Notes under the pieces: generated by a model
The model's input: only the letters and a program-made list of their open reading frames with translations
Told to the model about the DNA's origin: nothing
The model's database searches: none
Made by a program: the position numbers and the translations under genes
Shown: positions 49,366 to 56,647 of the stretch, piece by piece
Position numbering within the stretch: the stretch's first letter is position 1
Layout of the letters: each line of letters opens with the position of its first letter
Source of the DNA: Shinella sp. SUS2
GTDB taxonomy: Bacteria > Pseudomonadota > Alphaproteobacteria > Rhizobiales > Rhizobiaceae
Direction: 5' to 3'
Length of the DNA stretch: 64,000 bases
NCBI RefSeq assembly: GCF_001262505.1
Contig: NZ_KQ410732.1
Coordinates: forward strand, 364,119 to 428,118

Positions 49366-51159
49366 ATGTCCGATCCGCAAATCTCCATCGACCTCGCCCG
49401 CATCGAACACAATGCCCGCACCGTCGTTGACCTCTGCCGCGCCTCCGGCATCACGCCCTTCGGCGTCACCAAGGGCACCTGCGGCATGCCGCAGGTGGCG
49501 CGTGCCATGCTGCGCGGCGGCGTCAGGGGCATTGCCGAATCCCGCTTCGAGAACATCCGCCGCCTGCGCGATGCGGGCATCGACTGTCCGATCATGCTGT
49601 TGCGCAGCCCCCCGCTGACGCGTGTGGAAGAGCTGGTGCGCACCGTCGACATCAGTCTGCAGTCGGAGCTTCAATTGATGCGCGAGATTTCGCGTGTCGC
49701 CGAGCGGCTGGGCCGGGTGCACGACATAATCCTGATGATCGACCTCGGGGATCTTCGTGAGGGCATCTGGCCGAACGATCTGGTGCCCACCGTGGAGGCC
49801 ATACTGGAGCTGCCGGGCGTGCGCATTGCCGGCGTCGGCACGAACCTCACCTGCTTCGGCGCAATCATTCCGACCCGGGAGAACCTGACCCAGCTCGTCG
49901 CCCATGCGCAGACGGTGGAGATCATGACCGGCCGGCCGCTCGATTGGGTTTCCGGCGGCAACTCTTCCTCGCTGCCGCTGCTGCTGGCCGGCGGCATGCC
50001 GTCCGGCATCAACAACCTGCGTGTCGGCGAGGCGATCCTCCAGGGTGGCCGCGACACGTTCCTCACCGAACCCTGGCAGGCGCTCGACCGCGACGCCTTC
50101 GAACTCACCGGCGAGCTTCTGGAGGTGAAGACGAAGCCCTCCCTGCCGATCGGCCAGTCCGGCATCGACGCCTTCGGCAACGTTCCCGTCTTTGTCGACG
50201 AGGGAGACCGGCTGCGCGGCATCGCCAATATCGGCCGTGAGGACGTCATCGCCGAGGGGTTGATCCCGACGCGGCCGGGCGTGCGGGTGCTCGGTGCTTC
50301 CAGTGACCATCTGGTGCTCGATCTCACCGAGGCCGACCCACCCCTTGCCGTCGGCGAAAATGTCAGCTTCCGCATGAACTACGGTGCGTTGCTCACGGTC
50401 ATGACGTCAGAATATGTGGAGAAGGTTCCGATGCGGGATGTGCGCGAGACGGGCGAGGCGAAGACCTATGCGATCGAGACGGACGCGATCGGCGGTGCGC
50501 TCGTGGTGGTGCAGGATGTTGCCCAGCGTATCGAGCATCTCGGCTTCGAGCGGGGGGCGGAGGATGCGGATAAGACGCTCACGCTCTCCATCCGCGCACG
50601 CAAGCGGGATGTGCTGCCGTTCGTGGAGGAGGCTGGCCGTCGGCATGATGCGCTCGGCCTCATCTGGATCGATTCCGATGCAGCGATGATGCCGGATGGC
50701 GAGGCCGGCCTGCCGCCACCGGAAAACGCCGTGCTCAGCCGTATGCTCACCTGCCTGCCGCCCCATATCGCGCCGGAAAACATCGTCCTGATCGGCCTGC
50801 GCAATGCGGCGCCGGAGGAGGCGGCGGTGCTGAAGGCCTTGCGCCTGCGTGTCTTCACCATGGCGGAAATCGATGCGGTAGGCCTGCGCCAGGCGATGCG
50901 CGACGCGATCACGCTCGCCTCGGCCGGCACGCGCGGCTTTCACCTGTGTTATGCGCCGACCGCCACCGACATGTCCGGCTGGAGCGGCGGCATCGGCGGC
51001 ATCACGGTGCGCGAGACCCATTCGGCAATGGAAATGGCGGCGCTCAGCGGCAAGTTGCGCTCGCTCAGCATTTCCGGCATTGATGCCGCGCTGCCATCGC
51101 CGATCGGCGCGGAATGCGCCAATTTCATCCTGTCGGCTTTCGGCAAAACCATTCTTTGA
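49366..51159 (+). CDS. Alanine/ornithine-racemase-type PLP enzyme fused to a degenerate arginase-like domain
   Basis: 597 residues, far longer than the ~360 of the alanine/ornithine racemase family. Residues 1-~350 are a fold-type III PLP racemase with Lys36 in FGVTKGTCGMPQVA and SGGNSSSLPLLLAGG near 200. Residues ~400-597 align with the C-terminal two thirds of arginase: ALGLIWIDSDAAMMP ~ arginase's W-V-D-A-H-T-D, IVLIGLRNAAPEEAAVLKAL, RVFTMAEIDAVGLRQAM, FHLCYAPTATD ~ the S-F-D-x-D-x-x-D-P segment, and GGITVRETHSAMEM. Only one metal ligand survives (Asp436); the others are Asp438 for His, Ala440, Ala530 and Thr532 for Asp, and the GGDHS block is gone. So the domain should not hydrolyse arginine but might bind it. 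AAGGGATTGCC upstream fixes the start. In context it is probably an arginine (or ornithine/lysine) racemase feeding the D-amino-acid dehydrogenase. Confidence 0.82.
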   Translation: MSDPQISIDLARIEHNARTVVDLCRASGITPFGVTKGTCGMPQVARAMLRGGVRGIAESRFENIRRLRDAGIDCPIMLLRSPPLTRVEELVRTVDISLQSELQLMREISRVAERLGRVHDIILMIDLGDLREGIWPNDLVPTVEAILELPGVRIAGVGTNLTCFGAIIPTRENLTQLVAHAQTVEIMTGRPLDWVSGGNSSSLPLLLAGGMPSGINNLRVGEAILQGGRDTFLTEPWQALDRDAFELTGELLEVKTKPSLPIGQSGIDAFGNVPVFVDEGDRLRGIANIGREDVIAEGLIPTRPGVRVLGASSDHLVLDLTEADPPLAVGENVSFRMNYGALLTVMTSEYVEKVPMRDVRETGEAKTYAIETDAIGGALVVVQDVAQRIEHLGFERGAEDADKTLTLSIRARKRDVLPFVEEAGRRHDALGLIWIDSDAAMMPDGEAGLPPPENAVLSRMLTCLPPHIAPENIVLIGLRNAAPEEAAVLKALRLRVFTMAEIDAVGLRQAMRDAITLASAGTRGFHLCYAPTATDMSGWSGGIGGITVRETHSAMEMAALSGKLRSLSISGIDAALPSPIGAECANFILSAFGKTIL

Positions 51160-51181
51160 TCAACAACATGGGAGATTTCCG

Positions 51182-51520
51182 ATGATCAAGCGTATCAAGC
51201 CCGGCAAGCGGTTCTGCGAAGCCGTCGTCGTCAACGGCGTCGTCACCACGGCCGGCGTCACCGGCGATGGTGCCGACACCGTCGCCCAGACCCGCGACAT
51301 CCTCGCGACCATCGACGGCCTGCTGGCCGAAGCCGGCACCTCCAAGGCCAAGCTGATCAGCGCCAACATCTGGCTGCGCGACATTGCCCATTTCGCCCAG
51401 ATGAACGAAGTCTGGGACCAGTGGGTCGACCCGAACAACCTGCCGGTCCGTGCCACGGTCGAGGCGCGCCTTGCCGCACCGGAACTGCTGGTCGAAATCC
51501 AGGTCACCGCGCTCGTCTGA
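51182..51520 (+). CDS. RidA family protein
   Basis: 112 residues, short RidA/YjgF protein. Visible features: GVVTTAGVTGDGADTVAQTRDILATIDGLLAEAG (parts), ISANIWLRDIAHFAQMNEVWDQWV and the conserved end NLPVRATVEARLAAPELLVEIQVTA with the catalytic arginine in P-V-R-A-T-V. It would clear imine intermediates made by the D-amino-acid dehydrogenase, a known RidA/DadA partnership. Last gene of the long operon; a 20-base palindrome follows. Confidence 0.9.
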   Translation: MIKRIKPGKRFCEAVVVNGVVTTAGVTGDGADTVAQTRDILATIDGLLAEAGTSKAKLISANIWLRDIAHFAQMNEVWDQWVDPNNLPVRATVEARLAAPELLVEIQVTALV

Positions 51521-51555
51521 GCCCTTTGACGACCCGCTTGCCGGGTGACGAAGCG

Positions 51556-51575
51556 GGGCCGCATGCATGCGGCCC
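51556..51575 (+). terminator. Perfect palindrome, likely terminator of the arginine-type operon
   Basis: GGGCCGCATGCATGCGGCCC is fully self-complementary over 20 bases and lies 36 bases after the RidA stop, followed by TTGCAACCCTTG. A second overlapping CCCGC/GCGGG pair starts at about 51533. The T-run is weak, but the position at the operon end supports termination. Confidence 0.5.
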
Positions 51576-51688
51576 TTGCAACCCTTGATATTCATCAGGT
51601 CGGTTCCGGTTTGGCCTTGTGGAAAACATCCGGATCGGCCCGCACGGCACTTTCCCCATTTTCTTGAAGCGGTATTCTCTCACTGGTT

Positions 51689-52247
51689 GTGGGGGTGATC
51701 GTGTCCTGGTACGCGCATAGCACGGCAGACCAGAGCAAGGTGGACTGGCAGTTGCTCTCGGAGCATTGCTTCGGCGTCGCCGTCCTTGCCGCCGAAATGG
51801 CCAAACCGCTGGGCCTCGAACGCGCGGCCTTCTTCGTCGGTCTGTTCCACGACCTCGGCAAATACTGCATCGATTTCCAGCTGCGCCTCGAAGGCAGGGA
51901 TGTGCCGGTCGATCACTCGACCGCAGGCGCCCAGGTGCTGTCCGGGCTTGCGCAGGGTTCGGACAAGCTGGTGGCGCATCTCCTCGCCTATGCCATTCTC
52001 GGCCACCATGCCGGCCTGCCGGACTGGCTGAACGAGACGGATGCCTGCTGCAACATGCGCCTGAAGCGGCCGCTTGCGCTTGATCCCGCGTGGCAGGATG
52101 AGTTGAGGCCGGAAGTCTCCGACCTGTTGCCGGACATGGTGGCGCAGCTCCCGAAAACCCCGCCGGAGCAGGCTTTCGCCTTCGCCTTCATGACGCGGAT
52201 GATTTTCTCGTGTCTGGTGGACGCGGAGGCGTGGATTGAAACGTGCC
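51689..52247 (+). pseudogene. cas3: Truncated cas3 (HD-nuclease part), type I-C CRISPR remnant
   Basis: The opening ~180 codons match the N-terminal HD nuclease domain of type I-C Cas3: WYAHSTADQSKVDWQLLSEHCFGVA, then FFVGLFHDLGKYCIDFQ (HD motif), VDHSTAGAQVL, AILGHHAGLPDWL and FAFMTRMIFSCLVDA. A full Cas3 has roughly 750-800 residues and would continue with the helicase domain. Here, right after FSCLVDA, codons run into the sequence of a CRISPR repeat (shared 20 bases at 52223-52242) and the frame ends at 52301-52303 inside the next repeat. The junction carries a GCGGA stretch common to both partners. So the rest of cas3 and everything between it and the array is gone. The start may be GTG at 51689 or 51695. 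Confidence 0.88.
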
Positions 52248-52306
52248 GGCTGAATAGCCGAGCCCGCCCCAAGCAGTCGCCTCCTTGCGGAGGCGTGGAT
52301 TGAAAC
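52212..52306 (+). CRISPR. Collapsed type I-C CRISPR array: chimeric repeat, one spacer, one intact repeat
   Basis: The intact repeat is at 52276-52306, 31 bases: starts GTCGCCTCC, has a 7-bp stem CGCCTCC/GGAGGCG and ends GTGGATTGAAAC, the standard I-C form. Upstream, 52223-52242 is identical to the last 20 bases of that repeat, but the 11 bases before it (GTCTGGTGGAC) come from cas3 and cannot form the stem. Between them is a 33-base stretch (52243-52275), the right size for one spacer. After 52306 about 34 bases could be a further spacer, but no third repeat is recognisable. No cas1, cas2 or effector genes are near. Confidence 0.85.
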
Positions 52307-52354
52307 GACGCCACCGGCATGGGCTGGATGGTCGCCGTCTGGGGGGCGCCCCAG

Positions 52355-52383
52355 CGCCGGAGCGGGGAATGTCCGCTCCGGCG
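52355..52383 (-). terminator. Strong hairpin terminator downstream of the aminotransferase gene
   Basis: CGCCGGAGCGG pairs perfectly with CCGCTCCGGCG around a 7-base loop. It lies ten bases past the end of the minus-strand phospho-lyase gene; a smaller CTGGGG/CCCCAG hairpin lies next to it at 52339-52354. It separates that operon from the CRISPR scar. Confidence 0.6.
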
Positions 52384-52392
52384 TGCCTTCCG

Positions 52393-53709
52393 TCAGCCGG
52401 CCTTCAGTACGTCGGCAAGGGCGTCCACCAGCATGTCGGCGTTTTTGCGGGAGAAGACGAGAGGGGGGCGGATTTTCAGGATGTTGGCGTTGGGGCCGGA
52501 GGCGCTGATCAGGATGCGGCGGGCGCGCAGGCCGTTGACGATGCGCGCCGTCAGGGTGGCGTCGGGCTGTTTCGTCGTGGGGTCCGCGACGATCTCGACG
52601 CCGATGAAGAGGCCCGAGCCGCGGATGTCGCCGAGGGCCGGGTGGAGGCGGGAGAGCGTCTTGAGGCCGTCCATCAGGTATTGGCCGACATCGAGGGCAT
52701 TCTGCTGCAGGCCCTCCGTCCGGATGGTTTCCAGCACGGCCTTGCCGGCCGCGGCGGCGATGGGGTTGCCGCCGAAGGTGTTGAAGTAGCGGGCACGGGG
52801 GCCGAAGTCGGCGACGACTTCCGGGCGCAGCACGATGCCGGCCATCGGGTAGCCGTTGCCCATCGGCTTGCCGATCGTTACCATGTCTGGGGAGACGCCG
52901 TGGCGCTCGAAGCCCCACATGGTTTCGCCGGTGCGGCCGAAGCCGGGTTGCACCTCGTCGGCGACGAAGAGGCCGCCGGCTGCGTGGATCGCGTCCACGG
53001 CCGGTCGCAGAAACCCTTTCGGGCCGGCGAAGATGCCGTCGCTGGAAAAGATCGTGTCGGTGATCAGCATGGCCGGCTTGATGCCGTGACGCTGCAGGTC
53101 GGCGATGGCGGCTTTGACGTCGCGGCCGAACTTTTCCATCATTTCTTCCGGCGTGTGGCGGTAGCTGTCCGGCGCCGGTACGGTGCGCACATGCGGGCCG
53201 AGCGTCACGGATTCTCCAAGCGAGGGCGAGAATTCGGCGACCGCGCTCGTCAGGCCGTGATAGGCGAGTTCCGTCGCGATGATGCCGGTCCCGCCGGTGA
53301 CGAAACGGGCGATGCGCACGGCAAGGTCGTTCGCCTCGCTGCCGGTACAGGTGAACATCACCTGGCTGAGATCGTCCGGGAAGGTGGCGGTCAGCGCTTC
53401 GGCATAGTCGATGATGCCTTCGTGCAGATAGCGCGTATGGGTGTTGAGCACGGCGGTCTGGCGGGTGATCGCCTCGACGACGCGCGGGTGGCAATGGCCG
53501 ACCGAAGCGACGTTGTTGTAGGCGTCGAGATATCTTTCGCCGGCCGCGTCATAGAGGAAGACGCCTTCGCCGCGCACGAGATGCAGCGGCTTTTCGTAGA
53601 ACAGGCGGTAGGCGGGGCCAAGCACCTTCTCCCGGCGGGCGACCAGCACCCGTTCGCTCTCGTCGAGCCGCTCGAAATCCTCGCGCGAAAATGCATTCAC
53701 CATCGACAT
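52393..53709 (-). CDS. Class III aminotransferase-fold PLP phospho-lyase (ETNPPL/PHYKPL-like)
   Basis: 438 residues. YLDAYNNVASVGHCHPRVVEAI near residue 55 closely resembles the same region of human ethanolamine-phosphate and 5-phosphohydroxylysine phospho-lyases; LFVADEVQPGFGRTGETMWGFE and TIGKPMGNGYPMAG (PLP lysine) are class III features. It is encoded directly after, and two bases from, a hydroxylysine-kinase-like gene, so a phosphorylated amino alcohol made by that kinase is probably its substrate. Called aspartate aminotransferase family in many genomes. GAGG eight bases upstream supports the start at 53709 rather than 53703. Confidence 0.85.
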   Translation of the reverse strand: MSMVNAFSREDFERLDESERVLVARREKVLGPAYRLFYEKPLHLVRGEGVFLYDAAGERYLDAYNNVASVGHCHPRVVEAITRQTAVLNTHTRYLHEGIIDYAEALTATFPDDLSQVMFTCTGSEANDLAVRIARFVTGGTGIIATELAYHGLTSAVAEFSPSLGESVTLGPHVRTVPAPDSYRHTPEEMMEKFGRDVKAAIADLQRHGIKPAMLITDTIFSSDGIFAGPKGFLRPAVDAIHAAGGLFVADEVQPGFGRTGETMWGFERHGVSPDMVTIGKPMGNGYPMAGIVLRPEVVADFGPRARYFNTFGGNPIAAAAGKAVLETIRTEGLQQNALDVGQYLMDGLKTLSRLHPALGDIRGSGLFIGVEIVADPTTKQPDATLTARIVNGLRARRILISASGPNANILKIRPPLVFSRKNADMLVDALADVLKAG

Positions 53710-53711
53710 GG

Positions 53712-54761
53712 TCAGGCCTCGGAAAGGTTGGGCACGAGCCTCTTCAGCCCGGCCGGGGTAAGGTCGCCTACGTTCTGCAGGCCGCGCCAGGCGGTGGCGT
53801 GGTTGCGCATGATATAATCCCGGTTTTCCGGAAAGCGGGCGGAACGCCATTCGGCGATGATGATCGACATGGCGAGGCGGCAGCGCGTCAGGAGTGGCAG
53901 CAGCTCGATCTCGCCGGGTTCCAGCGCGCGCGCTGACAGGAAGCCGGCAAGGAAGGCGCCGGTGCGCGCCGCCCAATTGTCCGTCGCCAGATGATAGGAG
54001 AGGGCGACGGCGAGATCGTTGACCAGCGGCGCATGCACCATGTCGCCGAAATCGATGATGCCGACCACCCGTGTCGGTTCCGCCGGATCGAGCAGGATAT
54101 TGTGCGGATTGAAGTCGTTGTGGATGATCTGCCGCCGCGCGAGGCTGCTCATGGCGGGCAGTGCACGCTCGAATTCGGCGAGAATGGTTTCCACCCGCGC
54201 CCGGCGCTCGGGCGCGACATTGTCGACGACCGCGCAAAGGTCCAGCGTGTGGGAAATGTCCCACATCAATTTTCCGGCCGGCGGGCGGCCATCGTAGTTT
54301 TCGAGGCCAAGGCCGAGTTCCGCGAGTGCGCGGCCGACATTGCGGCTCTGTGCTTCCGATGCCGGCGTGCGATATTGCAGCTCACCGTCAAGGAAGGTGA
54401 GGAGGCGCACGATGCGCGGGCCGTCGCCGGTGGAAAGCGTGTGGCTCGGCCCACCCTCCGTCGTCAGGACGAGGCGCGGCACCGGCACGGCGGGGGCGGC
54501 GGCGGCAAGGTGCAGCAGGGCGCCGTCCTGGAATTCCAGAGCTGCAGGGTCTTCGGCGGGGTTGGCGATCTTCAGGACGAAGTTCGTGCCGTCGTTTCGC
54601 GTGAAGAGGAAAGTCTCGTCCCGCTCGCTGGAAAGCCGCTTCACGGTTCCAGCAAGGCCATAGATCGCCGCAACGGCGGCCTCGGCGTCGGGAAGCGCGG
54701 TCGCGCTCCAGGTTGCCGACATCGAATCCGTCTTCTTGTTTGCCGGCGCTGGCTGCGTCAT
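53712..54761 (-). CDS. APH-fold kinase, hydroxylysine kinase-like
   Basis: 349 residues of the aminoglycoside phosphotransferase/choline kinase fold. The Brenner box is RRQIIHNDFNPHNILLD with the catalytic aspartate, followed by VVGIIDFGDMVHAPLVNDLAVAL (metal-binding DFGD). Nucleotide-binding residues appear in ETFLFTRNDGTNFVLKIAN. CGGAG six bases before ATG 54761 favours this start. Pairing with a phospho-lyase is the arrangement known for hydroxylysine breakdown (kinase then lyase); many rhizobia carry the two as a fused protein. Real substrate could be another amino alcohol. Confidence 0.83.
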   Translation of the reverse strand: MTQPAPANKKTDSMSATWSATALPDAEAAVAAIYGLAGTVKRLSSERDETFLFTRNDGTNFVLKIANPAEDPAALEFQDGALLHLAAAAPAVPVPRLVLTTEGGPSHTLSTGDGPRIVRLLTFLDGELQYRTPASEAQSRNVGRALAELGLGLENYDGRPPAGKLMWDISHTLDLCAVVDNVAPERRARVETILAEFERALPAMSSLARRQIIHNDFNPHNILLDPAEPTRVVGIIDFGDMVHAPLVNDLAVALSYHLATDNWAARTGAFLAGFLSARALEPGEIELLPLLTRCRLAMSIIIAEWRSARFPENRDYIMRNHATAWRGLQNVGDLTPAGLKRLVPNLSEA

Positions 54762-54903
54762 GCTTGCTCCGTAGGCGCGGTTTCCCGCGGGTTTTTCGAT
54801 CCTTGCGCGCCGTCTGCCAACGACGGTGCCGGTGCGATTGCCGTCGCCCGGCATTTGGCAGAGGATGCTCCGTGACGGGTTCTACTTGAAACATATCAAA
54901 AAA

Positions 54904-54918
54904 GATGCATCAAGTATC
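54904..54918. promoter_or_regulatory. Candidate GntR operator, site 1
   Basis: GATGCATCAAGTATC, an imperfect palindrome. It differs in only two positions from the site at 55671-55685 in front of the SDR gene. It lies 29 bases before the GntR ATG at 54947, where the protein could repress its own gene and, on the other strand, the kinase/lyase pair. Confidence 0.55.
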
Positions 54919-54946
54919 TTATTACTCGATTTTGCGGATCAGTGCC

Positions 54947-55627
54947 ATGGCCGAATTCACGACGCTGGAACATGAGAACCTCAACAGCGTCGTTTATGGC
55001 GCGCTGTGCGACGCGCTGATGCAGGGGCGGTTTCAGCCGGGCGACCGGCTGAAGATCCGTGACCTTGCCGAGCAGTTCGGCACCAGCGTCACGCCGATCC
55101 GCGACGCCATCCTGCGCCTGGCCAATGACGAGGCGATCACCTTCCGCTCGCCGCGCGACATCCGCATCGCCGGCCTCAGCGAGAGTCGCTACCGGGAGAT
55201 CCGGGCGATCCGCGTCCGGCTGGAAGGGCTGGCGGCGGAAACCGCCGCGCAGGTGGCGACGAGCGCGGATATCCAGGCGCTGGAGCAGATTTTGCGGGAA
55301 AACGAGCAGGCGATTGCGGCCGGGGACCGGCTCAAGGGCACACAGCTCAACCAGGCCTTTCACTTCCTGCTGCCGCAGATTGCCGGGCTTCCGGTGCTGA
55401 CAACCATCCTCAGGCGACTTTGGCTGCAGATGGGCCCGCATATTTCCGATGCCTATATCGCCGGTGGCCGGGCGATGATCGATCATCACTATCCGGTCGT
55501 GGAGGCGCTGAAACGCCACGATCCGGCATCCGCCTCGATGGCGATCGTCGACGATATCCTGCTCGGCGGCAAGCCGATCCTGGAGCGCATCGAGGGGAGC
55601 GGAGAGAGGGAAGTGCGCCGGGCATAG
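54947..55627 (+). CDS. GntR family (FCD subfamily) transcriptional regulator
   Basis: 226 residues from ATG 54947. N-terminal winged helix: LNSVVYGALCDALMQGRFQPGDRLKIRDLAEQFGTSVTPIRDAILRL read in parts, with the typical TPIRDA recognition helix. C-terminal FCD domain binds small acids or amino acids with a metal (EIRAIRVRLEGLAAETAA, HHYPVVEAL). An upstream ATG at 54905 would place the start inside the candidate operator and is less likely. It sits between the kinase/lyase pair (divergent) and an SDR plus ABC transporter, and probably controls them all. Confidence 0.88.
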   Translation: MAEFTTLEHENLNSVVYGALCDALMQGRFQPGDRLKIRDLAEQFGTSVTPIRDAILRLANDEAITFRSPRDIRIAGLSESRYREIRAIRVRLEGLAAETAAQVATSADIQALEQILRENEQAIAAGDRLKGTQLNQAFHFLLPQIAGLPVLTTILRRLWLQMGPHISDAYIAGGRAMIDHHYPVVEALKRHDPASASMAIVDDILLGGKPILERIEGSGEREVRRA

Positions 55628-55670
55628 CCTTTCACGCGGAGGGGCTTGCAATTCGGAAATGGCCGATTAC

Positions 55671-55685
55671 GATGTATCAAGCATC
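55671..55685. promoter_or_regulatory. Candidate GntR operator, site 2
   Basis: GATGTATCAAGCATC, with GATG/CATC ends as an inverted repeat. It almost repeats the site at 54904-54918 and is placed immediately before the AAAGGAGA ribosome site of the SDR gene, so binding could block the downstream SDR/transporter genes. Confidence 0.58.
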
Positions 55686-55699
55686 AAAGGAGAGTGCGC

Positions 55700-56440
55700 A
55701 TGACCGAAGAACGCCGCTACATGTTGCTGACGGGGGCGAGCCGCGGCATCGGCCATGCGACGGTCAAGCTCTTCCAGGCGAAGGGCTGGCGCATCCTGAC
55801 TGTCTCCCGTCAGCCCTTTTCCGAGGAGTGCGCCTGGCCGTCCGCGCGTGAAAGCCATATCCAGGCGGACCTTGCCGACCTGACGCAGATCGACCGGCTG
55901 GCCGCGACGGTGCGCGAGCGGCTGCCGAACGGCCGGCTGCATGCGCTCGTCAACAATGCCGGCATATCGCCGAAGGGGCCGGGTCGCAGCCGTCTCGGTG
56001 TGCTCGATACGGATGCCGACGTCTGGACGCAGGTGCTCAACGTCAATATCGTCTCGACGGCGCTGATCGCCCGCGCACTGATGCCCGAGCTCGAAGCGGC
56101 GAAGGGCTCGATCGTCAACGTCACCTCGATCGCGGGTTCGCGCGTGCATCCCTTCGCGGGCGTTGCCTATGCGGCCTCAAAGGCGGCGCTTGCGGCGCTG
56201 ACGCGCGAGATGGCGCATGAGTTCGGCCGCCGCGGCGTAAGGGCCAATGCGATCGCGCCGGGCGAGATCGAGACCTCGATCCTTTCGCCGGGCACCGATG
56301 CACTGGTTGCGGCGGAGGTGCCGATGGGACGGCTGGGTGAGCCGCGCGAAGTCGCGGAGACCATCCATTTCCTGTGCACCGAGCAATCGTCCTACATTAA
56401 CGGTGCGGAAATCCACATCAACGGAGGGCAGCACGTCTGA
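55700..56440 (+). CDS. SDR family oxidoreductase
   Basis: 246-residue short-chain dehydrogenase. TGASRGIGHATVKLFQAKGW at residue 11 is the cofactor motif; NNAGISPKGPG and the catalytic Ser-Tyr-Lys in NVTSIAGSRVHPFAGVAYAASKAA near 138-160 are present. C-terminal YINGAEIHINGGQHV is typical. AAAGGAGAGTGCGC precedes the ATG, and the candidate GntR site 2 abuts it. It may oxidise an intermediate of the compound brought in by the ABC transporter downstream. Confidence 0.9.
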   Translation: MTEERRYMLLTGASRGIGHATVKLFQAKGWRILTVSRQPFSEECAWPSARESHIQADLADLTQIDRLAATVRERLPNGRLHALVNNAGISPKGPGRSRLGVLDTDADVWTQVLNVNIVSTALIARALMPELEAAKGSIVNVTSIAGSRVHPFAGVAYAASKAALAALTREMAHEFGRRGVRANAIAPGEIETSILSPGTDALVAAEVPMGRLGEPREVAETIHFLCTEQSSYINGAEIHINGGQHV

Positions 56441-56647
56441 CGACCGTCAAGCGGGGAAAATATCCCGTTGACCGGCGAGACCCGGAATGCATCAATCGGC
56501 CGTAACGCCCAGGGGAAAGGGTGCGACGACCGGAGAGGCTGCAAGAGCCGACAGGCCAAAGGCCGCGGCGGATCAGCAGTCCGACAGGAGATCGTCATCG
56601 GGGCCGGGCCATCCGGTTCCTTCACAAATGAAGAAAAGGGGAGTGCA
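56441..56647 (+). promoter_or_regulatory. Gap before the polyamine-type ABC operon
   Basis: A 207-base non-coding stretch. I see no clear hairpin terminator after the SDR gene nor a clear operator. A strong AAAAGGGGAGTGCA ribosome site ends it, placing the binding-protein start at 56648. Confidence 0.35.

Noticed and set aside
51689-52303. Intact small stand-alone HD protein
   Set aside because: The frame ends in CRISPR repeat sequence and the break falls where Cas3 should continue (FSCLVDA), so truncation is the simpler reading.
52307-52354. Further CRISPR spacer and terminal repeat
   Set aside because: A spacer-sized stretch is present but no recognisable repeat follows; the GC-rich bases after it form hairpins belonging to the neighbouring gene end.
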